The translations under genes and the position numbers were made by a program. A stretch of DNA of 5,210 nt, taken from assembly GCA_026392145.1 (NCBI GenBank), contig JAPLCS010000345.1, positions 1-5,210 on the forward strand, in the 5' to 3' direction. The notes under the pieces were generated by a model. That model was not told where the DNA came from. It did not search any database and saw only the letters and a program-made list of their open reading frames with translations. The stretch comes from Fimbriimonadales bacterium. Lineage in GTDB: Bacteria; Armatimonadota; Fimbriimonadia; Fimbriimonadales; Fimbriimonadaceae. Below, in pieces: positions 1-5,210 of the stretch; within the stretch, counting starts at the first letter, position 1; the number at the start of each line of letters is the position of its first letter.

Positions 1-576
1 GGGCCTGGCAGACCGATTGATCGTAACGTTATCACTGACATCGAGCGACCACTTGTCAGATCAATCATGGAGCGAATGCTCGGTGCTCTCAAACAAGCGT
101 GGGAGCAAGTGGTTGTTGTTTCACCCAATATTGATGGAATTGAAACTAGTTCGCAGTTCGTAAGTGTTGCGCCACCCAACGACGTAGTGCTCGTTATTCT
201 CTTTGAAGTTAAGATCGGGGAAGTTCGGACGGCGATGAGCCTTTGTATTCCATATCTGGTTTTGAAACCTATTACAACCAAGCTAAGTGCTCAAAAGTGG
301 TTTGCTAGCTCGGGGCGACGACAGAGCCCTCAAGTGCGTCGGCTGATGGGAATGCAAGTTTCTCAGTCGGAGGTGGTGGCCTCTATTACCCTCGGCAAGA
401 CTTCACTACCCTTTGAAGAGTTTTATCAAATCAAGCCTGGTGATGTCATTCGGCTTGATCAACAGACCGCTAAGGACCTTGTGCTGATGATTGGTAACGT
501 TCCTAAATTCAGGGGCAGACCCATGATGAGCGGCAAACGCTATGTTTTCTCAATCACCGAGCCAATCGAGAATTGA
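1..576 (+). CDS. fliM: Flagellar motor switch protein FliM, 3' part (5' end outside window)
   Basis: FliM is a C-ring subunit. It receives phosphorylated CheY through its N-terminus, packs against FliG through its middle domain and pairs with FliN/FliY through its C-terminal SpoA domain. The frame is open from base 1 to the TGA at 574-576, giving 191 visible residues of a family that usually has about 330. The window opens at the conserved Gly-rich loop (GPGRP), so the CheY-binding peptide and the first half of the middle domain lie upstream. The second half of the middle domain follows, with ITDIERPLV, an AW pair, the FEVKIGE strand and LCIPY at visible residues 81-85, a strong FliM signature. 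The SpoA domain covers about visible residues 117-191 (ITLGKTSLPFEEF, then IKPGDVIRLDQ). The ATG at 67 is internal (it lies within the conserved domain) and should not be taken as the start. fliY follows after 53 bases. Identification is secure. Confidence 0.95.
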   Translation, partial: GPGRPIDRNVITDIERPLVRSIMERMLGALKQAWEQVVVVSPNIDGIETSSQFVSVAPPNDVVLVILFEVKIGEVRTAMSLCIPYLVLKPITTKLSAQKWFASSGRRQSPQVRRLMGMQVSQSEVVASITLGKTSLPFEEFYQIKPGDVIRLDQQTAKDLVLMIGNVPKFRGRPMMSGKRYVFSITEPIEN

Positions 577-629
577 GCTTCGATAACTAACTTTTAACCA
601 AGAAACTAAGACCTAAACCTGAACTGAAC

Positions 630-1592
630 ATGAATAATCTGCAACTCCTCCAAAGAATTGGCGAACTGCTTCCCGCAATTTGGGACACAGTGAGCGATAC
701 GGTCAGCAATAACTCGACCGAGCCGGTGCGATTTGAGTCACCGATTGCAATGCGTGCTACCTCTCAAGATGTAATCGCGGAACTCGGCGGCAACATGCTT
801 ATGATCCAATTTGCCATGGCATCGAATCCTGATGGCATGCAAGTTATTCTTATTCGACCTGATCTTGTTCTGGATATCGCCAAAGTTCTCACGGGTTTGA
901 CCTTTGACGAAGTGGATGAAAATGTTTTAGTAGATATCAGACCTTTTGCCGAAGCTATTGTTCAGGGGCTTTGTCTTGGTCTTGGAAATGCTCTCTTTGA
1001 TACAGTCGTTGCTACTGGAATGGGTGTTCGATTCCAGATGCTCCAACTTCCAGATAACTTGGTTTCTTCGCCATCCATTGTTCGTACTCAGGTTGCCATT
1101 TCGATGGAGAATGTGTCCGGAGTTTGTGTTTGGTTGATGGACGATGTTACGGCAGCAGTAATTGGAGGCATGAACCTCGATGATGAAGAAGAGGAAGAAG
1201 AATTTGGATTTGACGCGCTTGAAACTCAAAATAAGAGTACCAAGAGTGGTGCAGAATTTGGATTTGACGCTCTCGATACTCAAAATAAGAGTACCAAGAG
1301 TGGTGCAAAAGACAAACGAGCTGATGCCACTTCTGGCATGGAAGTTCTCTTAGATGTTCCGCTTGAGATCAGTGTTGAATTGGGCCGAGTCAAAATGATG
1401 GTCCGAGAAGTTTTGGACTTGGGAACTGGTTCGATTATTGAAGTTGATAAAGCTGCTGGTGAACCGGTGGACGTTATGGTCAACGGGCGACTGGTTGCCA
1501 AGGGTGAAGTTGTCGTGATTGAAGATAACTTTGGCGTACGTGTGACGGAAATCTTGAATCCTGCTGAGCGATTCCGAATGGACGCTGCCTAA
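630..1592 (+). CDS. fliY: Flagellar motor switch protein FliY/FliN type (CheC-like domain + SpoA domain)
   Basis: This is a 320-residue C-ring protein. The C-terminal part, about residues 236-312, is a FliN/SpoA domain: MEVLLDVPLEISVELGRVKM, then VREVLDLGTGSIIEVD, then PVDVMVNGRLVAKGEVVVIE. This is the part that pairs with FliM. Residues about 5-182 resemble the two-fold CheC-like region of FliY, so FliY is a better name than the short FliN (about 100-140 residues). In true FliY this region dephosphorylates CheY-P with two D/S-x3-E-x2-N centres. Here the matching places read E12..P15 and E108..V111, so both Asn are missing and phosphatase activity is doubtful. The N-terminus also lacks the EIDALL-type CheY-binding peptide common in FliM and FliY. 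Residues 184-191 are an acidic run (two Asp, six Glu). It leads into an 18-residue unit repeated twice (191-208 and 209-226) and then a Lys-rich linker. The ATG at 630 has no clear Shine-Dalgarno. The next in-frame ATG (codon 41) would cut the CheC-like domain, and an in-frame stop lies upstream at 588-590. A fliN label would also be defensible. Confidence 0.9.
   Translation: MNNLQLLQRIGELLPAIWDTVSDTVSNNSTEPVRFESPIAMRATSQDVIAELGGNMLMIQFAMASNPDGMQVILIRPDLVLDIAKVLTGLTFDEVDENVLVDIRPFAEAIVQGLCLGLGNALFDTVVATGMGVRFQMLQLPDNLVSSPSIVRTQVAISMENVSGVCVWLMDDVTAAVIGGMNLDDEEEEEEFGFDALETQNKSTKSGAEFGFDALDTQNKSTKSGAKDKRADATSGMEVLLDVPLEISVELGRVKMMVREVLDLGTGSIIEVDKAAGEPVDVMVNGRLVAKGEVVVIEDNFGVRVTEILNPAERFRMDAA
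1200..1307 (+). repeat. In-frame 54-base tandem duplication inside fliY
   Basis: Two adjacent 54-base copies, 1200-1253 and 1254-1307, differ at only three bases, at unit positions 18, 21 and 24. All three are third codon positions. Two changes are silent and one swaps Glu for Asp. Each copy encodes an 18-residue unit beginning EFGFDAL and ending KSTKSGA. The similarity does not extend past either edge, so there are exactly two copies. The repeat lies in the linker between the CheC-like and SpoA domains, where length change is easily tolerated. The near identity suggests a recent duplication, possibly by replication slippage. Confidence 0.97.
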
Positions 1593-1610
1593 TCGTTTGA
1601 AGTTTGAATT

Positions 1611-1616
1611 GGTGAT
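1611..1616 (+). promoter_or_regulatory. Shine-Dalgarno-like site of fliO
   Basis: GGTGAT lies three bases before the fliO ATG. It pairs with the ATCACC part of the 16S rRNA 3' end. In that register the missing GGAGG core would end about seven bases from the start codon, which is normal spacing. It supports the start at 1620. It is only a partial site. Confidence 0.5.
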
Positions 1617-1619
1617 CTT

Positions 1620-2213
1620 ATGAATCGACTTTCGTTTCTGGGGCTGGCATTCGTAGCTGCAACTTCGTTTGCAGATGACGGAATCCTGGGTACCAAGGGC
1701 GATACCACTTCCGCATTTCAACCCACGCAGAGCGGAGGCGGAAACTGGATTCAAATGATTCTCGCTTTGGTGATTGTGCTTGGAGCTATGAAATTTGTCT
1801 TGCCGAAGCTGATGTCACCTAAATTGCTTGCCAAGCTAGGTGGAAAGTTTTCGACTGGGCTCAATAGTGAAATTAAGATTGAAGAGTCCGCCAGCTTTCC
1901 TGGAGGGAATCTCCACCTCGTGACGATTAGAGGGCGATCGCTCTTACTCGGCTCTACGGCTTCCTCGATTACTACCCTTGCTGATTTGGGGATAAAGCCA
2001 GAGAACAACCCTGGAGACGCTTTTATGGATATTTTGGACAGAGCGGTGGTGAATGATACTTACATTCCCGAACCAACTCCCACTAATTTGACAATGCTGG
2101 ATGATTCTGGCGAAGTGGAACGTGGCTATGAGGATAGTGCTCTCGAATCAGATCTTGTCGAAAATTCCGAAGCGACCATGGCACTTAGACGACTTTCGAG
2201 GTTGATGAAATAA
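1620..2213 (+). CDS. fliO: Flagellar biosynthesis protein FliO
   Basis: FliO is a small membrane protein that helps FliP oligomerise while the flagellar export gate is assembled. The 197-residue product has a probable signal peptide at residues 1-18 (basic Asn-Arg start, hydrophobic core, S-F-A before D19). A short Gly/Ser/Thr-rich external segment follows, then one membrane helix at about 43-61. The cytoplasmic FliO domain covers about 83-123: EIKIEESASFPGG, LHLVTIRGRSLLLG and a Ser-rich turn into LADLGI. FliO is poorly conserved, so the call rests on this architecture plus its place directly before fliP. The tail from about 124 is acidic and probably disordered, ending in a short basic helix-like segment (MALRRLSRLMK). 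Its stop is one base before the fliP start codon, so coupled translation is likely. The start at 1620 is favoured because it yields the complete signal peptide and has a GGTGAT site just upstream. Confidence 0.87.
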   Translation: MNRLSFLGLAFVAATSFADDGILGTKGDTTSAFQPTQSGGGNWIQMILALVIVLGAMKFVLPKLMSPKLLAKLGGKFSTGLNSEIKIEESASFPGGNLHLVTIRGRSLLLGSTASSITTLADLGIKPENNPGDAFMDILDRAVVNDTYIPEPTPTNLTMLDDSGEVERGYEDSALESDLVENSEATMALRRLSRLMK

Positions 2214-2214
2214 G

Positions 2215-2949
2215 ATGAAAAAGCTCTTTTGGATGTTTGTGTTTCTTGCTGCCGTTGAATGTACTTTCGCGCAAGCAGGACTCCCCAAAATCAGTATCGG
2301 CGTTGGAGAAGCCAAGTCTCAGGGAGATGTTTCTACATCTTTGCAGATTATGGCGTTACTGACGGTGCTCTCACTCGCGCCGGCGTTGATGATTCTGACT
2401 ACGGCGTTTACTCGAATTGTCATTATCATGAGCTTTGTTCGTACGGCTCTTGGTACGCAGTCCATTCCACCTAACCAGGTGATGGTTGGACTTTCTATGT
2501 TCTTGACCTTCTTTGTGATGGGTCCAACTTGGCAAAAGGTGAACGTCAATGCGGTTCAACCTTACTTTGAAAAGAAAATCAGTCAGCAACAAGCTATTGA
2601 CCGGGCGACGATTCCTGTCAGAGACTTTATGTTGAAGAACACCTACGAAAAGGACCTCAAAATGTTCCTTGATATTAGGAAGGAGAAGCCGAAGACTAAG
2701 GCTGATGTTTCAGTCACGGCTCTGATTCCGGCGTTTGTGATTAGCGAACTTAAAACGGCTTTTATTGTTGGGTTCTATATCTTCATTCCGTTCTTGATTA
2801 TTGATTTGGTGGTGGCCAGTGGATTGATGAGCATGGGGATGATGATGCTTCCGCCTTCGATTGTCTCACTACCAGCTAAACTCCTCGTGTTCGTTCTTGC
2901 TGATGGGTGGAGCACACTCGTTACCGCTATCTTATCGGGGTACAGGTAA
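2215..2949 (+). CDS. fliP: Flagellar type III export gate protein FliP
   Basis: FliP forms the pentameric core of the FliP-FliQ-FliR export gate, through which rod, hook and filament proteins pass the inner membrane. The product has 244 residues, the normal length. A signal peptide is visible at 1-19 (KK, hydrophobic core, T-F-A before Q20), as in many FliP proteins. Family hallmarks follow in order: TRIVIIMSFVRTALG with IPPNQV; IPAFVISELKTAF at 171-183, including E178; PFLIIDLVVAS at 192-202, including D197; the methionine loop MMM at 209-211 followed by LPP, which acts as the gate's sealing gasket in characterised FliP; and K222. These charged and Met positions fall at the numbers expected for the family. 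One base separates the gene from fliO, and its TAA overlaps the fliQ ATG. No strong Shine-Dalgarno is seen, so coupling to fliO translation is likely. Identification is secure. Confidence 0.98.
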   Translation: MKKLFWMFVFLAAVECTFAQAGLPKISIGVGEAKSQGDVSTSLQIMALLTVLSLAPALMILTTAFTRIVIIMSFVRTALGTQSIPPNQVMVGLSMFLTFFVMGPTWQKVNVNAVQPYFEKKISQQQAIDRATIPVRDFMLKNTYEKDLKMFLDIRKEKPKTKADVSVTALIPAFVISELKTAFIVGFYIFIPFLIIDLVVASGLMSMGMMMLPPSIVSLPAKLLVFVLADGWSTLVTAILSGYR

Positions 2950-3218
2950 TGAACCAGGCTTTGGCGCTTGACACCGCTCGAATTGGCATGCAGACCGGAT
3001 TGATGGTCTCGCTTCCGATCTTGGCAACCTCACTTTTTCTCGGCTTGATTGTTAGTGTGTTTCAAGCGGTTACTCAGATTCAGGAAGCAACGTTATCGTT
3101 TGTTCCCAAGTTGATTGGGGTTGGGATTGCCTGTGCGTTACTCGGCAACTGGATGTTGATTACTATGGTTCAGTTTGTGCACCTTTGTTTCCAGCGTGCT
3201 TCGACGATAGGGCTTTAA
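2949..3218 (+). CDS. fliQ: Flagellar type III export gate protein FliQ
   Basis: FliQ is a small two-helix membrane protein. Four copies pack around FliP and FliR in the export gate. An upstream in-frame ATG at 2907 would add 14 residues encoded inside fliP. The start at 2949 is preferred because it gives 89 residues, the standard FliQ length, begins with the usual polar N-terminus (MNQALALDTAR), and overlaps the fliP stop as TAATG. Helix 1 covers about 16-38 and helix 2 about 56-80. Between them lies the family motif: FQAVTQIQEATLSFVPK, with Q45, E46, P53 and K54. GGGG at 2937-2940 lies eight bases before the start and may serve as a weak Shine-Dalgarno. The stop-start overlap indicates translation coupled to fliP. 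Confidence 0.97.
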   Translation: MNQALALDTARIGMQTGLMVSLPILATSLFLGLIVSVFQAVTQIQEATLSFVPKLIGVGIACALLGNWMLITMVQFVHLCFQRASTIGL

Positions 3219-3224
3219 TTTGTT

Positions 3225-3995
3225 ATGGTTGAGACTCTTTCAATGGATGCTCTGTTCGGACTGTTCACCGTATTTGTACGGTGTAGTGCGGCGTTGATGT
3301 CTAGTCCGTTGTTTGGGTCTCAAAATACGCCGGTTCAAATTCGAGTGTTCACTTCGTTCGCCCTTAGCCTTGCGATAAGTGTGGCGGTGAAAACGGAGAT
3401 TGGACATGCACCTGCGAATTTGGGGGCGTTGGTTCTGGCCTTCGCGAATGAAGTTGCTGCTGGATTGATCATTGGTGTGCTTATGCAGGTTGTTATTCAG
3501 GTTGCGATGATGGCTGGTGCGCTTCTGGATGTGCAGATTGGACTTGGGATGAGCCAGACTCTCAACCCCATTTTGGGTATTCCAGTGTCAGTCCTTGGAC
3601 AGTTCAAGATGATGCTTGGACTCATGATTTTTCTCGCCATGAACGGCCACCACTTTGTCATCAAGGCGATTATCAATAGCTATTCAGTGGCTCCTACGCT
3701 TACGCTTTCTGATGCTGGTCTTCTGAAAAACGGGTTGGTTTATTTGCTTTCACATGGGATGATGCTCTCCGTTCAGATTGCGGCACCGGTTCTTGGGGTC
3801 AGCATGATCATTGATGCGGCGCTTGGGGTGATGGCTAAAGCTTTGCCTTCTTTGCAACCCGTGCAGATTGGGGCTCCGGTGAAGTTGGCAGCGGGCATTG
3901 CAGCGGTATCGCTTTGCTTACCTGCGTTGGTTGCGGCGACTAATTCTGGGGTCGAGCAAAGTTATCAAATGATCGCAAATGTTTTTGCTCGCTAA
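3225..3995 (+). CDS. fliR: Flagellar type III export gate protein FliR
   Basis: FliR is the single-copy subunit that closes the FliP5-FliQ4-FliR1 export gate. The product has 256 residues (the family is about 255-265) and several hydrophobic helices. Recognisable blocks are VRCSAALMSSPLFGSQNTP at about 18-36, EVAAGLIIGVLMQVV at 76-90, MAGALLDVQIGLGMSQTLNP at 96-115, and FLAMNGHHFVIKAI at 136-149 with the conserved NGHH. APVLGVSMIIDAALGVMAKALP follows at 187-208. The segment after it (SLQPVQIGAPVKL) departs from the usual PQ-N-F-type sequence. The gene is separate from flhB, unlike the FliR-FlhB fusions of some clostridia. The start at 3225 is six bases after the fliQ stop and has no clear Shine-Dalgarno. 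An ATG at 3243, six codons in, is a possible alternative, since the family's first helix begins near there. Confidence 0.96.
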   Translation: MVETLSMDALFGLFTVFVRCSAALMSSPLFGSQNTPVQIRVFTSFALSLAISVAVKTEIGHAPANLGALVLAFANEVAAGLIIGVLMQVVIQVAMMAGALLDVQIGLGMSQTLNPILGIPVSVLGQFKMMLGLMIFLAMNGHHFVIKAIINSYSVAPTLTLSDAGLLKNGLVYLLSHGMMLSVQIAAPVLGVSMIIDAALGVMAKALPSLQPVQIGAPVKLAAGIAAVSLCLPALVAATNSGVEQSYQMIANVFAR

Positions 3996-4006
3996 CTAAA
4001 TAAGAA

Positions 4007-4017
4007 AGAGGATAGGA
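4007..4017 (+). promoter_or_regulatory. Shine-Dalgarno region of flhB
   Basis: The 26-base gap before flhB is purine rich. AGAGG at 4007-4011 ends 10 bases before the ATG and AGGA at 4014-4017 ends four bases before it. Either can pair with the 16S rRNA 3' end. This is the clearest ribosome binding region in the window and supports the start at 4022. It suggests that flhB is initiated independently rather than only by coupling to fliR. Confidence 0.6.
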
Positions 4018-4021
4018 TTGT

Positions 4022-5083
4022 ATGGCTGGAGACGGAGCGGAAAGAAGCGAGAAACCCACAGATAAGCGTAAGAAGGACGCTCGTAAGAAAGGTACGGTCG
4101 TCAAATCCATGGACATAGTGAGCGCCTCTGTCTTCTTGGCTTTTATCATGGTGCTTCCAGTTGTCATTCGAATGGGATACGAGGGATTTATTAAGTCTTA
4201 CAACGGAGTTCTCAATCTTTCCAGTGGCGAGCCTGCCATTGGAAATCTGTCGAAAGTTGGAACTGTAGCGATTCAGCCGCTGCTGATGCCTATGGCACTT
4301 TTGATGGGGGTTGCGATGATGGTGGGCGTGCTTGGAAATGTAGTTCAGGTTGGGTTGAACTTTAGTGGTGAAGCGCTTAACCCAAGTTTTCAGAAATTGA
4401 ACCCGATGAACGGGTTGAAAAAACTGTTTGGTAAGCCTGCCATCTTTGATGCGTTCAAGAGCATTGTCAAACTTTGCCTCTTTGCATGGCTGGCTTACGG
4501 TGTGGTCAAAAATCGCTGGACCGAAATTGGAATGATTTGGTCGCTTACGCCATTAGGCTCTATGGGGCTGATTGGAGCTATTGCCAAGTCAATTTTGATA
4601 AAGATTGTGGGAGCATGGGCTATCCTTGCCGCAATTGACTATGCGTTTCAGAAGAAGCAAGTTGACAAGCAACTTATGATGACCAAACAGGAAGTGCGGC
4701 AGGAAATGAAAGATGCTGAAGCCTCTCCTGAACTCAAGGGTCATCGGATGCGGATGGCTCGGAAGTTTTCACGAATGAGACCGGCTCAAGCGGTTCGTGA
4801 AGCTGATGTTATTATCACGAACCCGACTCACTTTGCGATTGCAGTGAAATATGATGGAAAGAAGCACCACGCTCCTATGGTAATCGCCAAGGGTGTTGAT
4901 CATATGGCACTCAAAATGCGAGAAATTGCGACTGAGGCGAAAGTGCCGATTGTCGAGAACCGACCTTTGGCACGAGCACTGTACAAGGAGTGCGAAGTCG
5001 GAGATTTTGTTCCTCGTGATCTGTTTGAAGGTGTTGCAGAAGTACTAGGTTACGTTTATCGAATGACTAATCGCGTTCGCTAG
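4022..5083 (+). CDS. flhB: Flagellar export switch protein FlhB (autocleaving)
   Basis: FlhB is an inner-membrane component of the flagellar type III export apparatus. It cleaves itself and switches export from rod/hook to filament substrates once the hook is finished. The product has 353 residues, the usual length. The N-terminus carries the family's charged start, SEKPTDKRKKDARKKG, at 9-24. Four membrane segments follow at about 33-51, 86-110, 146-163 and 185-207. Between the second and third lies the conserved FQKLNPMNGLKKLFG at 123-137. The cytoplasmic linker has MTKQEVRQEMKDAEASPELK at 220-239. The cleavage motif NPTH is at 267-270, so the Asn-Pro bond after N267 should be cut to give a C-terminal fragment of about 86 residues. 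HFAIAVKY, APMVIAKG and VPIVENRPLARALY follow as usual. It is the last flagellar gene here, and flhA does not follow. Identification is secure. Confidence 0.98.
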   Translation: MAGDGAERSEKPTDKRKKDARKKGTVVKSMDIVSASVFLAFIMVLPVVIRMGYEGFIKSYNGVLNLSSGEPAIGNLSKVGTVAIQPLLMPMALLMGVAMMVGVLGNVVQVGLNFSGEALNPSFQKLNPMNGLKKLFGKPAIFDAFKSIVKLCLFAWLAYGVVKNRWTEIGMIWSLTPLGSMGLIGAIAKSILIKIVGAWAILAAIDYAFQKKQVDKQLMMTKQEVRQEMKDAEASPELKGHRMRMARKFSRMRPAQAVREADVIITNPTHFAIAVKYDGKKHHAPMVIAKGVDHMALKMREIATEAKVPIVENRPLARALYKECEVGDFVPRDLFEGVAEVLGYVYRMTNRVR

Positions 5084-5090
5084 TACTTCT
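5038..5090. repeat. Perfect 11-base inverted repeat spanning the flhB stop codon
   Basis: AGAAGTACTAG at 5038-5048 is the exact reverse complement of CTAGTACTTCT at 5080-5090. The arms enclose a 31-base loop. The second arm contains the flhB TAG stop (5081-5083), and the first lies in the last codons of flhB. Each arm also holds the palindrome AGTACT. As RNA it could form an 11-pair hairpin on either strand at the junction of two convergent genes, where a transcription end is expected. No run of T follows on either strand, so it does not look like a classical intrinsic terminator. It may be an mRNA 3'-end structure, a protein site, or chance. Confidence 0.85.
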
Positions 5091-5139
5091 CTCGAAACTT
5101 GCAAAAGTGGGGACGAAGGGTTAGGACGAATGTTGGGCC

Positions 5140-5210
5140 TTAGCGGTCAATTTCGCCGAGCACGATATCGATGGAACCGATGATCGCAATGAGGTCGGAA
5201 ATGTATCGAC
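5140..5210 (-). CDS. nuoD: NADH-quinone oxidoreductase subunit D (NuoD), C-terminal tip only
   Basis: Read on the - strand, the frame open from the window edge ends at TAA (complement of 5140-5142) and encodes 22 residues: RYISDLIAIIGSID followed by IVLGEIDR. The I-G-S-x-D-x-V-x-G-x-[VI]-D-R ending is the characteristic C-terminus of the complex I 49 kDa-type subunit, which helps form the quinone-binding site in the peripheral arm next to NuoB. The rest of the gene, including any fused NuoC part, lies beyond position 5210. It converges on flhB with a 56-base gap (5084-5139) and is not part of the flagellar operon. The fragment is short, so the call rests on the terminal motif alone. Other members of the family, such as the large subunits of related membrane-bound hydrogenases, are less likely because this exact ending is typical of NuoD. 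Confidence 0.85.
   Translation of the reverse strand, partial: RYISDLIAIIGSIDIVLGEIDR

Noticed and set aside
67..69. ATG as a possible start of fliM
   Set aside because: The frame stays open to base 1 and the 22 codons upstream encode conserved FliM sequence (GPGRP, TDIE). This ATG is internal and the gene is cut by the window edge.
577..629. Possible promoter or hairpin in the fliM-fliY gap
   Set aside because: The gap is AT-rich with loosely repeated CTAA/CTGAA words, but no convincing -35/-10 pair, sigma-28 box or stem was found by eye.
927..1283. Open frame of 118 codons on the - strand within fliY
   Set aside because: It lies opposite a gene with clear family motifs, has low-complexity Lys/Phe/Ser composition from the acidic codons of fliY, and shows no recognisable domain.
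1350..1754. Open frame of 134 codons on the - strand across the fliY-fliO junction
   Set aside because: It overlaps the SpoA domain of fliY and the fliO signal peptide, has no ribosome site or family match, and is best explained as a shadow of the + strand genes.
4022..5083. Non-flagellar (injectisome) type III secretion as an alternative identity for the export genes
   Set aside because: fliM, a FliY-type switch protein and fliO are present with flagellar-type lengths and motifs, which fits a flagellum rather than a virulence injectisome.
5096..5107. Small stem ACTT-GCAA-AAGT after flhB as a terminator
   Set aside because: Only four base pairs, AT-rich, and not followed by a T run on the + strand. 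It is too weak to act as an intrinsic terminator.
5111..5130. Direct repeat GGACGAA at 5111-5117 and 5124-5130 in the flhB-nuoD gap
   Set aside because: The unit is only seven bases in a G-rich stretch, with two copies and no further structure. It is compatible with chance.

Overview
The window is a stretch of a bacterial flagellar gene cluster. Six complete genes and one truncated gene run head to tail on the + strand in the order fliM (3' part only) - fliY/fliN - fliO - fliP - fliQ - fliR - flhB. At the right edge lies the 3' tip of a convergent gene on the - strand, whose last 22 residues match the C-terminus of NuoD, the 49 kDa-type subunit of respiratory complex I. Coding is very dense. 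Gaps between flagellar genes are 53, 27, 1, -1, 6 and 26 bases, so co-transcription and partial translational coupling are likely. No RNA gene, insertion sequence, CRISPR array or prophage-like element is visible.

Layout. 1-576: C-terminal half of the switch protein FliM. 630-1592: a FliY-type switch protein, with a CheC-like N-terminal part, an acidic linker holding a 54-base tandem duplication, and a C-terminal SpoA (FliN) domain. 1620-3995: the export-gate genes fliO, fliP, fliQ and fliR. 4022-5083: flhB, the export substrate-specificity switch, with its NPTH self-cleavage motif. 5084-5139: a short convergent intergenic gap, preceded by a perfect 11-base inverted repeat spanning the end of flhB. 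5140-5210: the nuoD 3' end.

How the genes work together. FliM and FliY/FliN form the C-ring (switch complex), which sets rotation direction and serves as a docking platform for export. FliP, FliQ and FliR form the membrane export gate, and FliO assists FliP assembly. FlhB wraps the gate and switches export from rod/hook-type to filament-type substrates. FlhA, the other large export-gate component, is not in the window, because the cluster stops at flhB.

Organism. A motile, flagellated bacterium of moderate GC content with a complex I-type respiratory chain. The FliY-type protein is a trait of Firmicutes, Thermotogae, spirochaetes and several other phyla rather than of enterobacteria. Shine-Dalgarno sequences are weak or absent before several genes. 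I cannot assign the phylum with confidence; a less-sampled lineage such as Armatimonadota is a guess only.

Most of the window is ordinary. The parts worth a second look are the FliY-like protein (both CheC-type catalytic Asn positions replaced, no N-terminal EIDALL-type motif, a young in-frame duplication carrying FDAL motifs), the inverted repeat at the flhB stop, and the end of the operon against nuoD.
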